NCBI GenBank assembly: GCA_011009095.1
Contig: VTPC01090709.1
Span: forward strand, 21,650 to 85,649
Reading direction: 5' to 3'
Source: Ignelater luminosus
Taxonomy: Eukaryota > Arthropoda > Insecta > Coleoptera > Elateridae
Length of the DNA: 64,000 bases
Made by a program: the position numbers and the translations under genes. How positions within the stretch are numbered: the stretch's first letter is position 1; each line of letters opens with the position of its first letter. Below, one piece after another: positions 10,641-22,379 of the stretch. The notes below the pieces were generated by a model that ran no database searches, was not told the DNA's origin, and saw only the letters and a list, made by a program, of their open reading frames with translations.

Positions 10641-12435
10641 TATTATGTATTATGCACACACCTTTCTTCAAATATCTTCTAATTGAGTTATCACTTATTA
10701 TAAAGTGCTGAAATTGCTCAGTGTATATCAACTTGCATCGCACTTCAAATAACCTAAATAAAGTTCAATGCTAAAATAATTAGGGGAGCCAATACCTAAA
10801 CATTTCAAACTTAGCATGGGATTTCCTAAGTTGTTCTCGCCGATTCAGCACTTGGTATAGTTGTTTTTGAGCAGTTGACATGGTCTGCGATTAAAGTAAA
10901 TCGATAATAATCAATATAATCACGACAGGTGTGGTATACTTGTATTTGGAGCTGTCGACCTTGTTGGCTAAAACGTCGCCGATAAAGACCAATTTTGAAA
11001 ATGTTAGTACTTTTTGGAAAGTTATTTAGATGCTTTTCAACTGTCAATTAGATCTATTTTTTGTATTTTAATTTTTGAGCAAGTTATTTCATGATTAAGG
11101 TCACTCCAAATAAGAAAGAAGATTTTTTTGATAAAAATAGGCAATTTTCGACTTGATCTTTTTCCTACACCCGATGATCAAAATGTATAGTGATCAATCG
11201 ACGCAGAACTTTATGCTGTATAATATTGTCGTAGTGAAATTTCTCACTACAAGTGCAGTCTTGGCTGTACTTAAAAAGAAACTGAAAGAAGTTCCAGAAT
11301 TTTACAATTTTTTAACACCCTATCTTAAGCGGCGCGACGGTAGAAAATAGGAGCAAAATATATTTTCCCTTTTTCTAATGTAAATAAGAGTGAGTAAAAC
11401 AATTTCCAGCTTTCCTTTTATTTTTGTATTCTAGAATTTTAATTTCCCTGGCCTATTGCCAAGTAAGTAGTACTAACGCATTGCATTGATCTAGCCTGGT
11501 TGTTACATCGTAACTACGGTGGCGACTTGGATCCACTAGGCTAGAAGAATTGCTACGGTGATACTTCCACAGAACAAAAGACTCTTTTCCTTTCATCCGC
11601 CCTTCTAAAGATAAGAATGTCGACGCTAAATATGATCGTCTTGATCATTAAGTGACACGCCAAGGAAAACAGACCAAATTCTAAATCTAATGACGATACT
11701 TCTTTATAGCTAAGTAACTTTCTTCTTCCTCCTACTTGTTCGTAAGTGTTTACCTGCAAGTCCCATTTTAATGCATTATTTATTATTGTTTTTATTTTTT
11801 CAAATATTCTGTTGAATTTCTTTGAGCAATTATTTATCTAATTATTTCCATTTCTGATTCCTTCCTTATTTAGATTATGTATAGGTAACTCTGAAAATTT
11901 AATTTGATTCTTCATCTAAAATTTTTTATTATCATTTTAAAATTATTATTCCTGTTATGTCTTGTTTTAATGTCTAATTGTGAAGTAATAAGTGTTACTA
12001 ATTATTTTATAGTTGGTTAGTCTCATAGCTGAGTAGCCTATTATTTACATCCGTACCTTAGAGGTAAACAGTTGTTACTCCATTCTGGAAAAGTTTCGAG
12101 GGGGCAAATAAAGTTTTTATCCTTACAGAAAATAGTTTGGCTATTAAAGGAAATGACAAAAACAAATGAATCTTCTGATGCAGATTGCAAAGGCTTATTA
12201 CTAAGAAAATAGTTTTTATTTGGGTAATTACATGTTACCTATTCCTAGCTTTGGGATTTACGATTATTTACCATTAAAGAAAAATCCAGGTAAATTACAA
12301 TGCAAGAGTCTTAACATACTAAACATAGTATCGTTCAACTATCAAGAAACTAAAAAACTATTTAAACTATTCTAACTATCTATTCTAAAATCTAACTATT
12401 TACATAATTTTTAATTTCTAATGTGCACATTAATA
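10641..12435. other. No recognised gene
   Basis: Short frames at 10826-11047 and 11153-11350 have no motif I recognise. Positions 11470-11720 are more balanced in base composition, but no coding or RNA signature is visible. The rest, 11760-12430, is strongly AT-rich. Confidence 0.45.
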
Positions 12436-14914
12436 CTAATCATCTTCATGGGAGCTCAGTTCTTGAGAGGATATTTTCATATTTTTATAAAAGTCATAAA
12501 ACTGTTTTGGTATCCATTCTAGAAGTGATAGTAAGTGATCGTGTTTTTTAGTTACACCTTTTACAGCTTTTCTAATAGAAAGCAAGTCTGTTAGTAGAAA
12601 AACAATTTTTTCTTAATGATTTATTCAGATTTACACTTTTAAAATGTTCTTGCGTAAAGCTGTTTTTGTAAAATAAAATACCAAGATCGTCTCTACGCAC
12701 CTCAAGCCACACAGCTGCAGAAATGGCTCTTTGTCTACATTTTGCTTTCTACTAGTGAATGGAGCGGATGAATCCGAATATAAAGCAGTAAAATTTTTAA
12801 AATCATCTACTTCCATACTTAATACTCTTGCTTCCGATGACCTAATGAGTTGTTGCCAGTTCCATGGAGTAGCAATCGTCATCGTCGGCTGCTTTTTTTA
12901 CAGTCTGTTCTATCAGTGCGTGAATATGGTCTGCCTCTATATGGGTATGACCTCTCTACAAAAACTTATGGACTACCTGCTTTAAAAAAAGGACAGATGT
13001 TTAGAAGATGGAAGTAATTTATGGCCATCATTATATTTCTATTCTGACTCGGTCAATTGTCAGACCAGATGATAAGATTTTCAATATCGGAATTACTTAA
13101 TAGCTGTTTAGTCCATTTAACCAATCCAAAAGCTATTTCATGTCCTCTTCTTCCTGCTTGAGATTCATCCCACACTATGTAATATCCTTGCCTCTCAGCA
13201 GCGTTATAAATTGTCACATTCAGTGTCTACAGCTTTAATAAGTAAAAGCTCTTACTGTTGGTTAAGTGAAGGGTGGGCAGGCACTTTCGTAAGTCCAACG
13301 TAATCACTTTTGTGTTTCCCCGTAGGTTTTTGTCATCTCGCTTTGCTGCGTATCGAACTTCAGCATCTTCTAGGTGCTGATCGTATTGGCTTTGAATATT
13401 TTTTATGTTTTGATTGTCTGCACTTAGTTGTTGAAGTTGCATTCTGAAACTGTCACAGAGGTCACATGTATCCTTCGATGGAGATTTAAATGATAAATTA
13501 AATTCAACATTAAATATATGGCGGTGAAGCAAAGGATTGGCAATCTCATTTTTGGGTAAATTGTTTTCATCGCATTCTATTTTGTACAATCTGTACATTT
13601 TATCAATGTTAAGATCACTGCTTAAATACAGCTTACTTGTTTTATTGCGACTGTAATGACTATTATACGTAGGAAAAGATCTAATGTGCATTCGGATACT
13701 ATCTTTTACAGTTTCCGGTAATTTATTTGTGGGTGTAGGGTTTCCTCTTGGTCTCTTTCGACGAATTGGTCTGCTCTGGATAAAATACACTGTTTTTTTA
13801 ATTCCAACTCATATTCTCATTCCAATAATTACCAAAAATACTTCTACGGCTATTTTCATCTATTTTCTCTGTTTACATAGATCACATCCAGGTTTCGGGC
13901 CTTTGCAGCAATCATTTTTTCTGTTTCTGAAACCTTCCGCTTTCCAGATACTGTTAATTTCATTCTTTCGGTTACTTTCCATTGATTTTGATTCCTGAGT
14001 CTTCCTTTTAGTTTAGTCTTTTTCTTGTTCATAGCGTTCTGATCAGCTTCAACATTTTGATTTCATTATTCTTTTAAAAGTTGCTGTTATCCTCAAGAAT
14101 ATTTTCTTCATTGCTTGATTCTGATGGTATAAAGTTAGGATCTCTGTCACTATCATCAGAATCGAAAGGTTCCTCCTCACTTTCAGAAATTTCGTTAGTA
14201 AGGGGAACTGACTGATTTATATTAATCTGTATTCCGGCCTCAATTCCAGCATTATTCAAAGATAAATCTACAAGAATCAATTAATAAATACTTAGTATAA
14301 TTCAAAAAATTCCTACTTGAATCTGGTTAAGTTTGCAAATTATGAAAGCATCAATTAAGAAAAGTTATTGATACCATTTTCCCACGGCCAGATTTGAGTG
14401 TAGATTATTTAAATCGAACGTTAATTTTTATAATAGGTATAACAACAATAATTAAGTACCTTTAACAGATATAAAATGTATTTCACGACAAGAATATGCC
14501 TCAAAATTATCACATATTTGATCTATTTTCTCTTCATCATTTTCGATAACATTTGAGCCAGCTAAAATAATAACAAGATATCATAAATGGTAAACGGACG
14601 CATCCCCCTTTTAAGAATTTAAATTACAATTTTGGGTATTCATTGTTATGATAGTATTGTTTTTATCAAAGTGTCATTTAACAACAGAAAGTAAAAAGAA
14701 TAATGACTATGACTAGCTAAAGCAATGACCATAATTACAACCACTTCTGAAATATCAAAATTCCAATTTAAAATATACCTAACTTAAAAAACTGAGTGTT
14801 AAAATATCCAAAAATATTAGTTTTATGGCAGAAAATTTACTTACCATGGGTAATAGTAAATTCTTCTGGAGCACTTACTGCCAGTTTCAATATTTTAAGT
14901 GTCCTTGTAGACAT
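12436..14914 (-). pseudogene. Multi-exon transposase-like gene of the 'SDN..SQNRN' (DUF7869-like) family, lightly broken
   Basis: Read leftward, exon 1 runs 14914-14845 (starts MSTRTLKILKL; donor GTAAGT). Exon 2 is 14561-14460 (acceptor TTTTAG; donor GTACTT). Exon 3 begins at 14267 (acceptor TTGTAG). The phases match: each exon leaves one base. Exon 3 is acidic (SESEEEPFDSDDSDRDPNF) and hits a stop at 14074. A basic segment follows in another frame (NKKKTKLKGRLRNQ). The main domain (13790-13227) has HIRSFPTYNSHYSR, KLYLSSDLNIDKMYRLY and a zinc-like TCDLCDSF. Past a stop it continues to RQGYYIVWDESQAGRRGHEI and WSDN-stop-PSQNRN near 13060, where the stop replaces the usual Cys, then RGHTHIEADHIHALIE. 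The C-terminus ends SSHEDD with a stop at 12436. Such proteins are abundant and repeated in insect genomes; a DDE-like nuclease role is suspected but not proven. I see no terminal inverted repeats. Confidence 0.72.
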
Positions 14915-16259
14915 TTTCCCAAAGTAATAAACAGTTTTACAAGTTAAAAGATAAACACAACGGTTCGTTTGGAGATGTAATCGTTAACCTCGACTTTGCA
15001 ACAGTATCAGCGCGTGTGCAAAAAGATCACAACTGAAGACAAAATTGTTTGGCCCAAATTAAACTGGAGATACTGCTCTTTCTAAGTACTATTTTAGGTT
15101 GGACCATCAAGCTGGATTTACGATCTTCTACCATAAACAAAATCGAACTTTTCTTATAATAAAATGTAATACATTCAATTTAACCGAAAATTGGAGATAC
15201 GATTGTTTACCTCTACGGTACGTATAATATAAGACACGGAATTCATGGTTTAGAAATTTCCATATGCATATAAAGCACAAGCTTTTCATAGCATATTGAA
15301 GATCATGCGGTAAGTGTGTCCGCACTGACTGTAGTACATCACGGTTGGCATAGCAACCGTAGTAATTTACAGCGCACTCGAAGGGCATGTAATGCCATGT
15401 ATAGTTATTTAAAAAAGGTAAGTATTGACAGAATCAAGCTGGTCTGGCCGTACAAATAATGGGCAAAATCGGAAATTATTTAGGATTGAGGTTCTAATTA
15501 AACAAGTTATTAAATTATGCAGATAAATGCAATTTGTAAAATTGTATTAGTAAAGATTAATTACAATTCAACTAATTTCCTTTTAGGGCATTCCTGACAG
15601 AAGCTGACCCTGTAATTGTTATGTAAGAATCATCCAGAGAGAGTTTAGATTTATCTTTGAGCAGGTGCAGTAGTCAACTCGGAAGATAAGACTTAATTAT
15701 TTGTCAATGTTAAAAACAATTTGGACGCAAACTTTAAATAAATGCGTAGGTTGTCTATTTTGTTTGAATAAGATCAAAAGAATGTTTGATAGGGATTTAT
15801 CTGAGATTTTTTAGTTTGAATAGTTACTTTTAGTATTGATGCCTCTATATCAATCAATACCTAAAATATACATCAGGTAGTATGTCATGTATGTACAGTC
15901 ACCCATAAGAGTAATGTCCCGATTTCAATTAAAAAAGTGTATTTCTAGTGCCAACTAATTAGTTAAGAGTTTCCAATCCTATATAGCAGCAACTCTCTTA
16001 ATTAAAGTTTAGACGTTGACTTATATATACAGCAAGAAGAATAATAAAAATGCATATTATAAAAAATATGTAAGTGTTTGTTTGAATTTCCGATAGCCTA
16101 AGGAAAAAGAATATTTGAGATAATAATAATTCTTTATTCCCTCATTGCTAAATCGCAAATAGTTTATTTTTGCTAACGAACGACATTTTATTCAAACACA
16201 TTAAACCTAATATGTAGCTTCCTACAGTCATTAAATTTTAAATTATGGTAAATGCTTAC
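14915..16259. other. Mostly unassigned; may contain the terminal CARP exon
   Basis: This lies between the transposase-like pseudogene and the CARP exon. No coding domain was recognised. A short minus-strand candidate at 15609-15583 follows a good acceptor (AATTACAG) and, in the phase required by the CARP donor, encodes GQLLSGMP then a stop. It is too short to be supported by sequence alone. Confidence 0.35.
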
Positions 16260-16400
16260 CGATCCTGGGTGTTTGATGTTGAAGTCAATATTTGTTCGTA
16301 CTGGACGATGATGTAAAGGTTGGGGAGGTCTATAGTTATTTCCTAAAGGGGCTTTTGGATATTTTGAGTCCCCTTGCATTAATCGCCTCAAGCCATGCAT
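16260..16400 (-). CDS. CARP: Carbonic anhydrase-related protein, penultimate or late coding exon
   Basis: The exon is bounded by an acceptor (TTATTTCAG, ending 16401) and a donor (GTAAGC from 16259). Its 47 codons read MHGLRRLMQGDSKYPKAPLG, NNYRPPQPLHHRPVRTNIDF and NIKHPGS. This is the C-terminal part of the alpha-carbonic anhydrase fold in CA10/CA11-like proteins, where NxRPxQPLxxRxVRTNI is diagnostic. It joins in phase 0 to the exon ending at 56765 (ITKQQ|MHGL). CARPs lack the zinc-binding histidines and are thought to be secreted or membrane-associated, non-catalytic proteins acting in neurons; that is family knowledge. The exon is intact. If splicing at 16259 failed, the frame would run on to a stop at 16188, which gives an alternative short C-terminus. 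Confidence 0.92.
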
Positions 16401-16466
16401 CTGAAATAAGATTTACCAGTTTTATTCATGAGCGAGTTGCAAATACGATTTTCTACTGTATAATAC

Positions 16467-16496
16467 ATAATAATAATAATAATAATAATAATAATT
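16467..16496. repeat. (AAT)n microsatellite
   Basis: About ten perfect copies of the trinucleotide AAT/ATA follow one another, 66 bases upstream (in gene sense) of the CARP exon acceptor, within the giant intron. Confidence 0.95.
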
Positions 16497-16499
16497 GAT

Positions 16500-18994
16500 A
16501 AGAAAAGATTTTGTAGATTTTTGTAGAATGTTTGTAAATTAAGTGAAATAATCCGAAAAATCTTCAAAATCGTTAAAATAAATTGCAGACGTATTAGGAA
16601 ATGCGAGATTATTTCCAAATGGCACTTTCAGCCATTTAACTATAAAGTTAGTCACATAGCAATTTGGCACTATTAAATTTTTATAGCTGAAACACCCTTT
16701 CCTTTATGCCTACTACAATCTTTTAAGGAGGTGGAGATGGGTTTCCGTTTTACGAGCAGCCAGGCCTAATACGCCACAAGGTTAATTCGAGTTTAATTTA
16801 TTAAGAAGGTGGCAAACGAAGTGAGTAACACGTTTTAAAACTAAGATCCACGCATGACTGGTGACGAATGGGGTGGTAAGAACGGGTGGTAAGCAGGGTG
16901 TCATTCCGTGGTGGTGCAGTTCGTGCACAGAGTGAGATACACAACGAGGCAGATTACCGGGCGTCTTGGGTGCCGCCTTCTACGCTATAAATTGTACGGG
17001 CTGCAGGAAACGGAAGGGCCGTCAGACCAGGAATTACATTTACAACTTGAGATGTAATGTTTTCTCGCTGAATACGTTCCCGATTTTGCAGAGCTTTAAA
17101 AAATTTTCCCTGTGGGTTTCATTTCTAAAATACTCTCTTTTTATACGTTCAACTCTATAAAAGAGAGTAATTTATTACGTTACGTGCCTAATTTATTAGA
17201 AAATTACATATTAAGTTTTCACGATCTTAATAATACTAGGGGCGGATTCTTTTTGGAAGTTGTTCAACATTTTTTTTTTAGAATCCAGAATGCTTTAAAC
17301 GACAACTCATCGTAAAAATTATTAGTTGAGCATGACATTTTAAACAACATTAAAGCATTACTTTTAAGAACCTTTTAAAATCGATACTTTCCAGTTTATC
17401 GACGAAATGAAAGCATATGATTACGAGGAATGAAAGCTTTTTAGACGGAAATTTGGATCAGGAAGAGCAAGACAAAATAAATTGAAAAATTCTACAGATT
17501 AAATCGCTGAAATCACTTTTAGGTTATTTATTTTAGTAGAAATCCTTAAGACATTTTATGGAATTCTTCGTTTTCACATTTACACATTTTCGTTGTAAAA
17601 GCTTTAAGTAATTCAAGTGATTGGAAATGTATTTAATCTTTTTGTCAGTTTAAAAGGTTTTTATTTTATTTAAAAAAATATTTTAAGAAATGAAGTCAAA
17701 CAAGAATTTCTTGTGCTGGCCCTACTATGAATTTTTAACAAAAATATGCTATGTATAATCCATAAATCGAACGATTTCCATTTTTATTTAATTCTTGGGA
17801 TGAAAAGTCAGAAATCTTCTTCAAATACCTTTATTGAATCCAATATCTCGGCGATTTAATTTTGTTTCTTTCTTTTTATTTATATGAAATACGATATCAA
17901 TATTTTCATAAAACTGTTATTTGAAAGTTAGTAAATTGGATACGAACTTATTATGTCAATTATGTACACTATTGTTTGCTTTCATTTTAATTATGTAAGT
18001 GTATTATCGAATCTTAGATTTTATTCAAATCCATTTCGTTAAATTGAATTCTCATCTTACCTCCAGTCTCGTTTTTAATTTTTAAGAAATTTAAGACAGG
18101 CATGAGGTGTTAAGACGTAGTTATTTGAAGTTATTTTCCATACAGTTACATAGATATTCTATCGAGGTAAGTTCAGAGAAGCAATTTAAATTTTAGTTTT
18201 TGCTTCAAACTAAATTTGAAATAATCAACAATAAGCATATCGAATTCCTTATAATGTAATAACTTACAAATTTGCGTTCGACGACGGAACTTTCTAAAAA
18301 CTATTATGGAGATTAAATCAACACATATAAACGACTTTAGACACGGTAAAAACTTTGAATATAACGCTTTGGGGACGTATAAATAATGAACATCGTAAAA
18401 TGGGACTTGATCGAACTAACATCTTGACAATGAAAATGATCGATTTATAATCAATTCGATTTAATTTAAATGGCACATTGGTACCTATCCACTTTTACTT
18501 TTTTTTTTGTTAACTATTTATTGAAGTCTTTTCAAATTAATTTTAATTATAAGTTTAATATAAGTTGTTCCGTGTTTGTTTACACAACTTTATACTACAT
18601 ACTTTTTACTTTATAATATCAGAAAAAGACAAAAACTTTACTTCTTTCAAACCGATATGCGAAATATAAGTAACAAAGTTTTTGAAGGCAGTGGAAGAAA
18701 TCTAATGTAGAATTCCAGAGAGAAAATCCGTATTAATAGGCAGCAATGAGTTTTTGCGCCGCTTAACAATTAATATTAGTAATTTATAATTTACAAAGAT
18801 ATAATTTGAAATAAATCCGAATTTTGTGTTAAAGATTCATTTTTATTATAATTATTAGGAAAAGAATCTCATTTATGAGATACCCTTTATTTTGGAGCAT
18901 CCCTGATTTTCAATCAGTTTTGCATTTTAGAGGCGAGTAATGGAAGTATTGCGTAAATATGAATCTTTAAACGTTACATAAGAGTTGGCATATG
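16500..18994. other. Intron sequence; a GC-richer block at 16720-17050, otherwise AT-rich
   Basis: The block 16720-17050 has a different composition from its surroundings (for example GGGGTGGTAAGAACGGGTGGTAAG style duplications near 16870) and may be the remnant of an LTR or other element. No coding motif was found. From 17050 to 18994 the sequence is AT-rich with short random frames. Nothing else is recognised. Confidence 0.4.
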
Positions 18995-18996
18995 TA

Positions 18997-20275
18997 CGAG
19001 GGCGGTTCAATAAGTACCCGTGTTAGAAATGAAAACACAATTTTTTTCAAAAATTTTTTTTTTATTTTTCAACATAGTCTCCTTTTAGAAATATACACTT
19101 CTCCCAACGTTCCTGCCATTTTTTTAACCCCTCCAAAAAATAGGATTTGTCGAACTCTCCAAAATACGCCTCTATCTCGGCGATGACTTCCTCGTTTGAG
19201 CTAAATTTTTTTCCCGCGAGCCATTTCTTCATGTTAGGAAACAAGAAAAAGTCGCAGGGAGCCAGATCGGGTGAATACGGGGGGTGCGGCAGCAATTCAT
19301 AACGCAATTCATGTAGTTTGGCGGCGACAACTTCGGATGAATGTGCTGGTGCGTTATCGTAGTGAAACAGCACCTTCTTTTTCGCCAAATGCGGCCGTGT
19401 CTCCTTCAATTTTTTGTCGAAGCTGTCTAATAACTCACTGTAGTATTGTCCAGTGATCGTTCTTCCTTTTTCTAAAAAATCCATGAGGATGACGCCGTTC
19501 GCATCCCAAAAAATCGTCGCCATGACCTTTCCGGCCGATGGAACCATCTTCGCCTTCTTTGGAGCAGATTCACCGGGAGAAATCCATTGTTTTGATTGTT
19601 GCTTAGTTTCTGGTGTGTAATGATGAATCCAGGTTTCATCAACGGTGACAACTCGACGCAAAAACTCCTTCGGATTTCGCTTAAATTGCTCCAAACACTG
19701 CTTCGAAGTTAACAGCCGCATCCGCTTGTTGTCCACCGTTAGCAATCGCGGCACCCATCGCGCCGACAATTTTTTCATCGCCAACTTATCATGTAAAATA
19801 TTAATTGCCGTTCCGGTCGACACACCTACGGCCTCTGCTACTTCACGCACTTTCGTTCGTCGATCAGCGAGAATCATGTCGTGGACTTTTTGAATGATTT
19901 CCTCGGTAACCACGTCTGCCGGGCGTCCTGGTCGCTCCTCATCAAAAACGAATGTTCGCCCACGTTTAAATTCGTTGAACCAATATCTAACTGTGGTCAT
20001 AGATGGCGAAGTGTCCCCATAAACAGCATCCAACTTTGCTTTTATCTCCTCGCATTTTTTCCCATCCAAAAACAGAAAGCGAATTACCGAACGATACTGC
20101 TCTTTTTCCATCTTAGCTAAAATCACAAAACACGTCTTACTCAAATGGCTGTCAAATCCAAACTAACCTATCAATCAGTCTGCAATTTGATAGATGGCAG
20201 CACACGATGATAACACCAACTTCCCTCAGGAACGCCTTCTGTCGTCAAACACGGGTACTTACTGAACCGCCCTTG
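18997..20275 (-). mobile_element. Full-length mariner element, irritans-like
   Basis: The ends are CGAGGGCGGTTCAATAAGTA at 18997 and the complement of CAAGGGCGGTTCAGTAAGTA ending at 20275; the similarity continues through CCCGTGTT (about 28 bp, two mismatches). TA borders both sides (18995-18996, 20276-20277). The total of 1279 bp is the normal length for mariner. It encodes one uninterrupted transposase. It lies about 70 bp from the hAT element at 20348. Confidence 0.95.
19062..20111 (-). CDS. Mariner transposase, apparently intact
   Basis: The likely start at 20111 gives MEKEQYRSVIRFLFLDGKK and a 349-residue protein, the normal size; an upstream in-frame Met at 20144 would add 11 residues not typical of the family. 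An N-terminal HTH pair is followed by the linker WVPRLLT (around residue 119). The catalytic triad is complete: TVDETWIHHY (first Asp, about residue 156), FHYDNAPAHSS (second Asp) and YSPDLAPCDFFLF (third Asp, DD34D spacing). The C-terminus ends KGDYVEK. The features match irritans-group mariner. The open frame and matching ends mean this copy could be active or only recently dead; expression cannot be judged from sequence. Confidence 0.93.
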   Translation of the reverse strand: MEKEQYRSVIRFLFLDGKKCEEIKAKLDAVYGDTSPSMTTVRYWFNEFKRGRTFVFDEERPGRPADVVTEEIIQKVHDMILADRRTKVREVAEAVGVSTGTAINILHDKLAMKKLSARWVPRLLTVDNKRMRLLTSKQCLEQFKRNPKEFLRRVVTVDETWIHHYTPETKQQSKQWISPGESAPKKAKMVPSAGKVMATIFWDANGVILMDFLEKGRTITGQYYSELLDSFDKKLKETRPHLAKKKVLFHYDNAPAHSSEVVAAKLHELRYELLPHPPYSPDLAPCDFFLFPNMKKWLAGKKFSSNEEVIAEIEAYFGEFDKSYFLEGLKKWQERWEKCIFLKGDYVEK

Positions 20276-20347
20276 TATACAGTTGATCAAGTAATCAAGT
20301 TTTATAGCTCATTTTTATTTGATACGATATTCTCATGTACCTTGAAG

Positions 20348-22233
20348 CAGTGGCGACTCGTGGTATTGTGCGGTGATAGAGCCACGGCATTACGGTTCAA
20401 TATGGGGAGGGGGGGGAGGTATAAACACTTTAAAGTACAACACTGCAAATCTTTCTCTTATTTGCTGAATAATAGAGTCACAAACTTCCAAGGCTTCTGT
20501 TTTCCGATTTAGATGCTGCATGCGTGGCCTCTTTTAAGGAGGTGCGTCATCTTCTAAAAGTTGCATATCACTGTCAATATTTGCAATAATGTAATCCATT
20601 GATTGCGTATTTTTTGTATTTCATTTTCAAAATTCTGTAAATCCAGTCTAATCTTGATTGGCTCGATATTTGTCTTTTGTAATTGTTTAAAAATTATTTC
20701 AACGTAAAGCATTATTTTATGAAAATATGTCAACCAAAATATAAAATCCTTGTCTTTTAATCTAAGTTTGTAGGCGTTGCGTCGGCTCGTTCGATTGTAG
20801 ATTTCGAAGTACTGTTTTCATCATTTTCCAATGTTTCCATGACGCTTATGAGTTCTTGTCCGTATTCATAAACAGCGTTAACGCTCCGTAAATGAAAATT
20901 CCATCTAGTTTGCGACGAACGTGGTAATTTTTTTTGAATAATTTCATCTAGGACTCTTGTTCTTTTAGGAGAAGTAGAAAAAAAAAGAGCCAAGTCCAGT
21001 TAAGTGCGCAAAAAAGGTTCGAACTGATTTATTAACGGACGCTGCACTGCTCATTATTAGGTTAATTTGATGAGCATAGCAATAAACGTAGTTGGCTAAA
21101 AGATATTTTTCTGTTAGTATTCATACAAATCGCCGCTCATGACTGACACCCCTCATAACTATGTGCAATGAGCTTGTTTGGCGTGTCGCTAATTATAGGA
21201 TAAATTTCTTTTAAAATGTAATCTGCGATAGAAATTGTTTGGGAGGATTTACAAAATTCCAAAATCTTTCTACTGGGTTACCATCCGCAATATAACGCAA
21301 AATGATAACAAGCTGTAATTCAGTTGAAACATCTGTGGTTTCATTTGCAATGTAATTCGCTTTTTTTTATTTATTTGGCAACTTCCCCATGATACACCTC
21401 AAGCATACATTGTAGTAATGCATTCTGGGTTATCTTAGAGGTTCCTTTAAACACTAACGATTTGTTAAAATGTTCTTTTAGATTATTATGTAAATGGAAA
21501 CTAAAATCAACAAGTTCTCAAAGTACACCTTTGTTTTTGGATTCGTCGTACTTGTCATGCCCCCGTAAAGCTAGTTCTAAAACACCACAAAGCCGAATAC
21601 AGTTAATTATGATACTTGATACGTAACGGTTATTGTCGATTTGTTCATTGTGTGATATGATTATTCGTCTGTACGCAGAGTTTAGCTGACTCAGAATATT
21701 TGCTCGGCCAAAGTAAACATGTTATTTATATGAGCTTTTGATTTTTCGTGGTTTTTCATTTTCACCCATATATGAACTAGATCCTTGATTACAATTTTCG
21801 TTCACGTTGCTTCACCATCGAATAAAACACACGGAAAACAAAACAAGTCTTCTAAAGAATAGGCAGAAAATATTTTTTTAAAATCTCGCGTATTGCTTTC
21901 ATATTGCACTTCACTTTTACACTTCACGACAAATTTCAAACCGGGCGTAGCGTAACTAACACGACGCGCCCGCACCAAGTATCGATGGTAACTCGACTGC
22001 AGCAGCCACTTGTAGTTTGGATCAACTATTTCGCTAACTCCGAACACCCTCTCTCACCCGCCAGCCCCCCGCTAAAACTATAGACCCTTAAAAGCATTGG
22101 AGCTGCACTTTAACTATCACTTATCATTTTGCACGCGCGATGTTCACTTGTTCACTATAATTATATTTATAAAATAGCAATTTTTAATTTTTTAATCTCT
22201 GGCTCCTTGGTTTTTTATAACGGGCCGCCACTG
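20348..22233 (-). mobile_element. hAT element with perfect 8-bp target duplication
   Basis: The termini CAGTGGCGACTCGT (20348) and complement of CAGTGGCGGCCCGT (ending 22233) are flanked by CCTTGAAG on both sides (20340-20347 and 22234-22241). CAG-starting ends, 8-bp duplication and the encoded ZMYM1-like hAT transposase agree. A short G-rich run lies just inside the left end (near 20403). Confidence 0.95.
20560..22047 (-). pseudogene. hAT (ZMYM1-like) transposase, decayed
   Basis: Starting at 22047 the frame encodes a TTF-type zinc-finger region ending LEDLFCFPCVLFDGEAT. Further left, in several frames, are ANETTDVSTELQLVIILRYI near 21340 (the catalytic block, usually DETTD, here beginning with Asn) and MSGDLY near 21150. 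Next comes NYVYCYAHQINLIMSSA near 21080. The insert/dimerisation side follows: MALFFSTSPKRTRVLDEI and LPRSSQTRWNFHLRSVN (20993-20757). Multiple stops and frameshifts separate these blocks. The order and spacing match full-length hAT proteins, so this is a point-mutated copy and not an internal deletion. Confidence 0.88.
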
Positions 22234-22379
22234 CCTTGAAGTGCAAGTACCTGCTGTACCTTAGAACACCTTTATGATCAATAAGATTGTATTATCTACA
22301 TTATTTTCATTATACTACCACTAACGCAGTAAGACTAGTTTTTAGTGTTTAACATATGGAAATAAGAATAGAAGTACCT

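Noticed and set aside
12100-15100. Inverted ends around the SDN..SQNRN pseudogene
   Set aside because: Flanks were compared and no convincing inverted pair or target duplication was found.
19271-20120. Several plus-strand frames
   Set aside because: They lie opposite the intact mariner gene and carry no motif.
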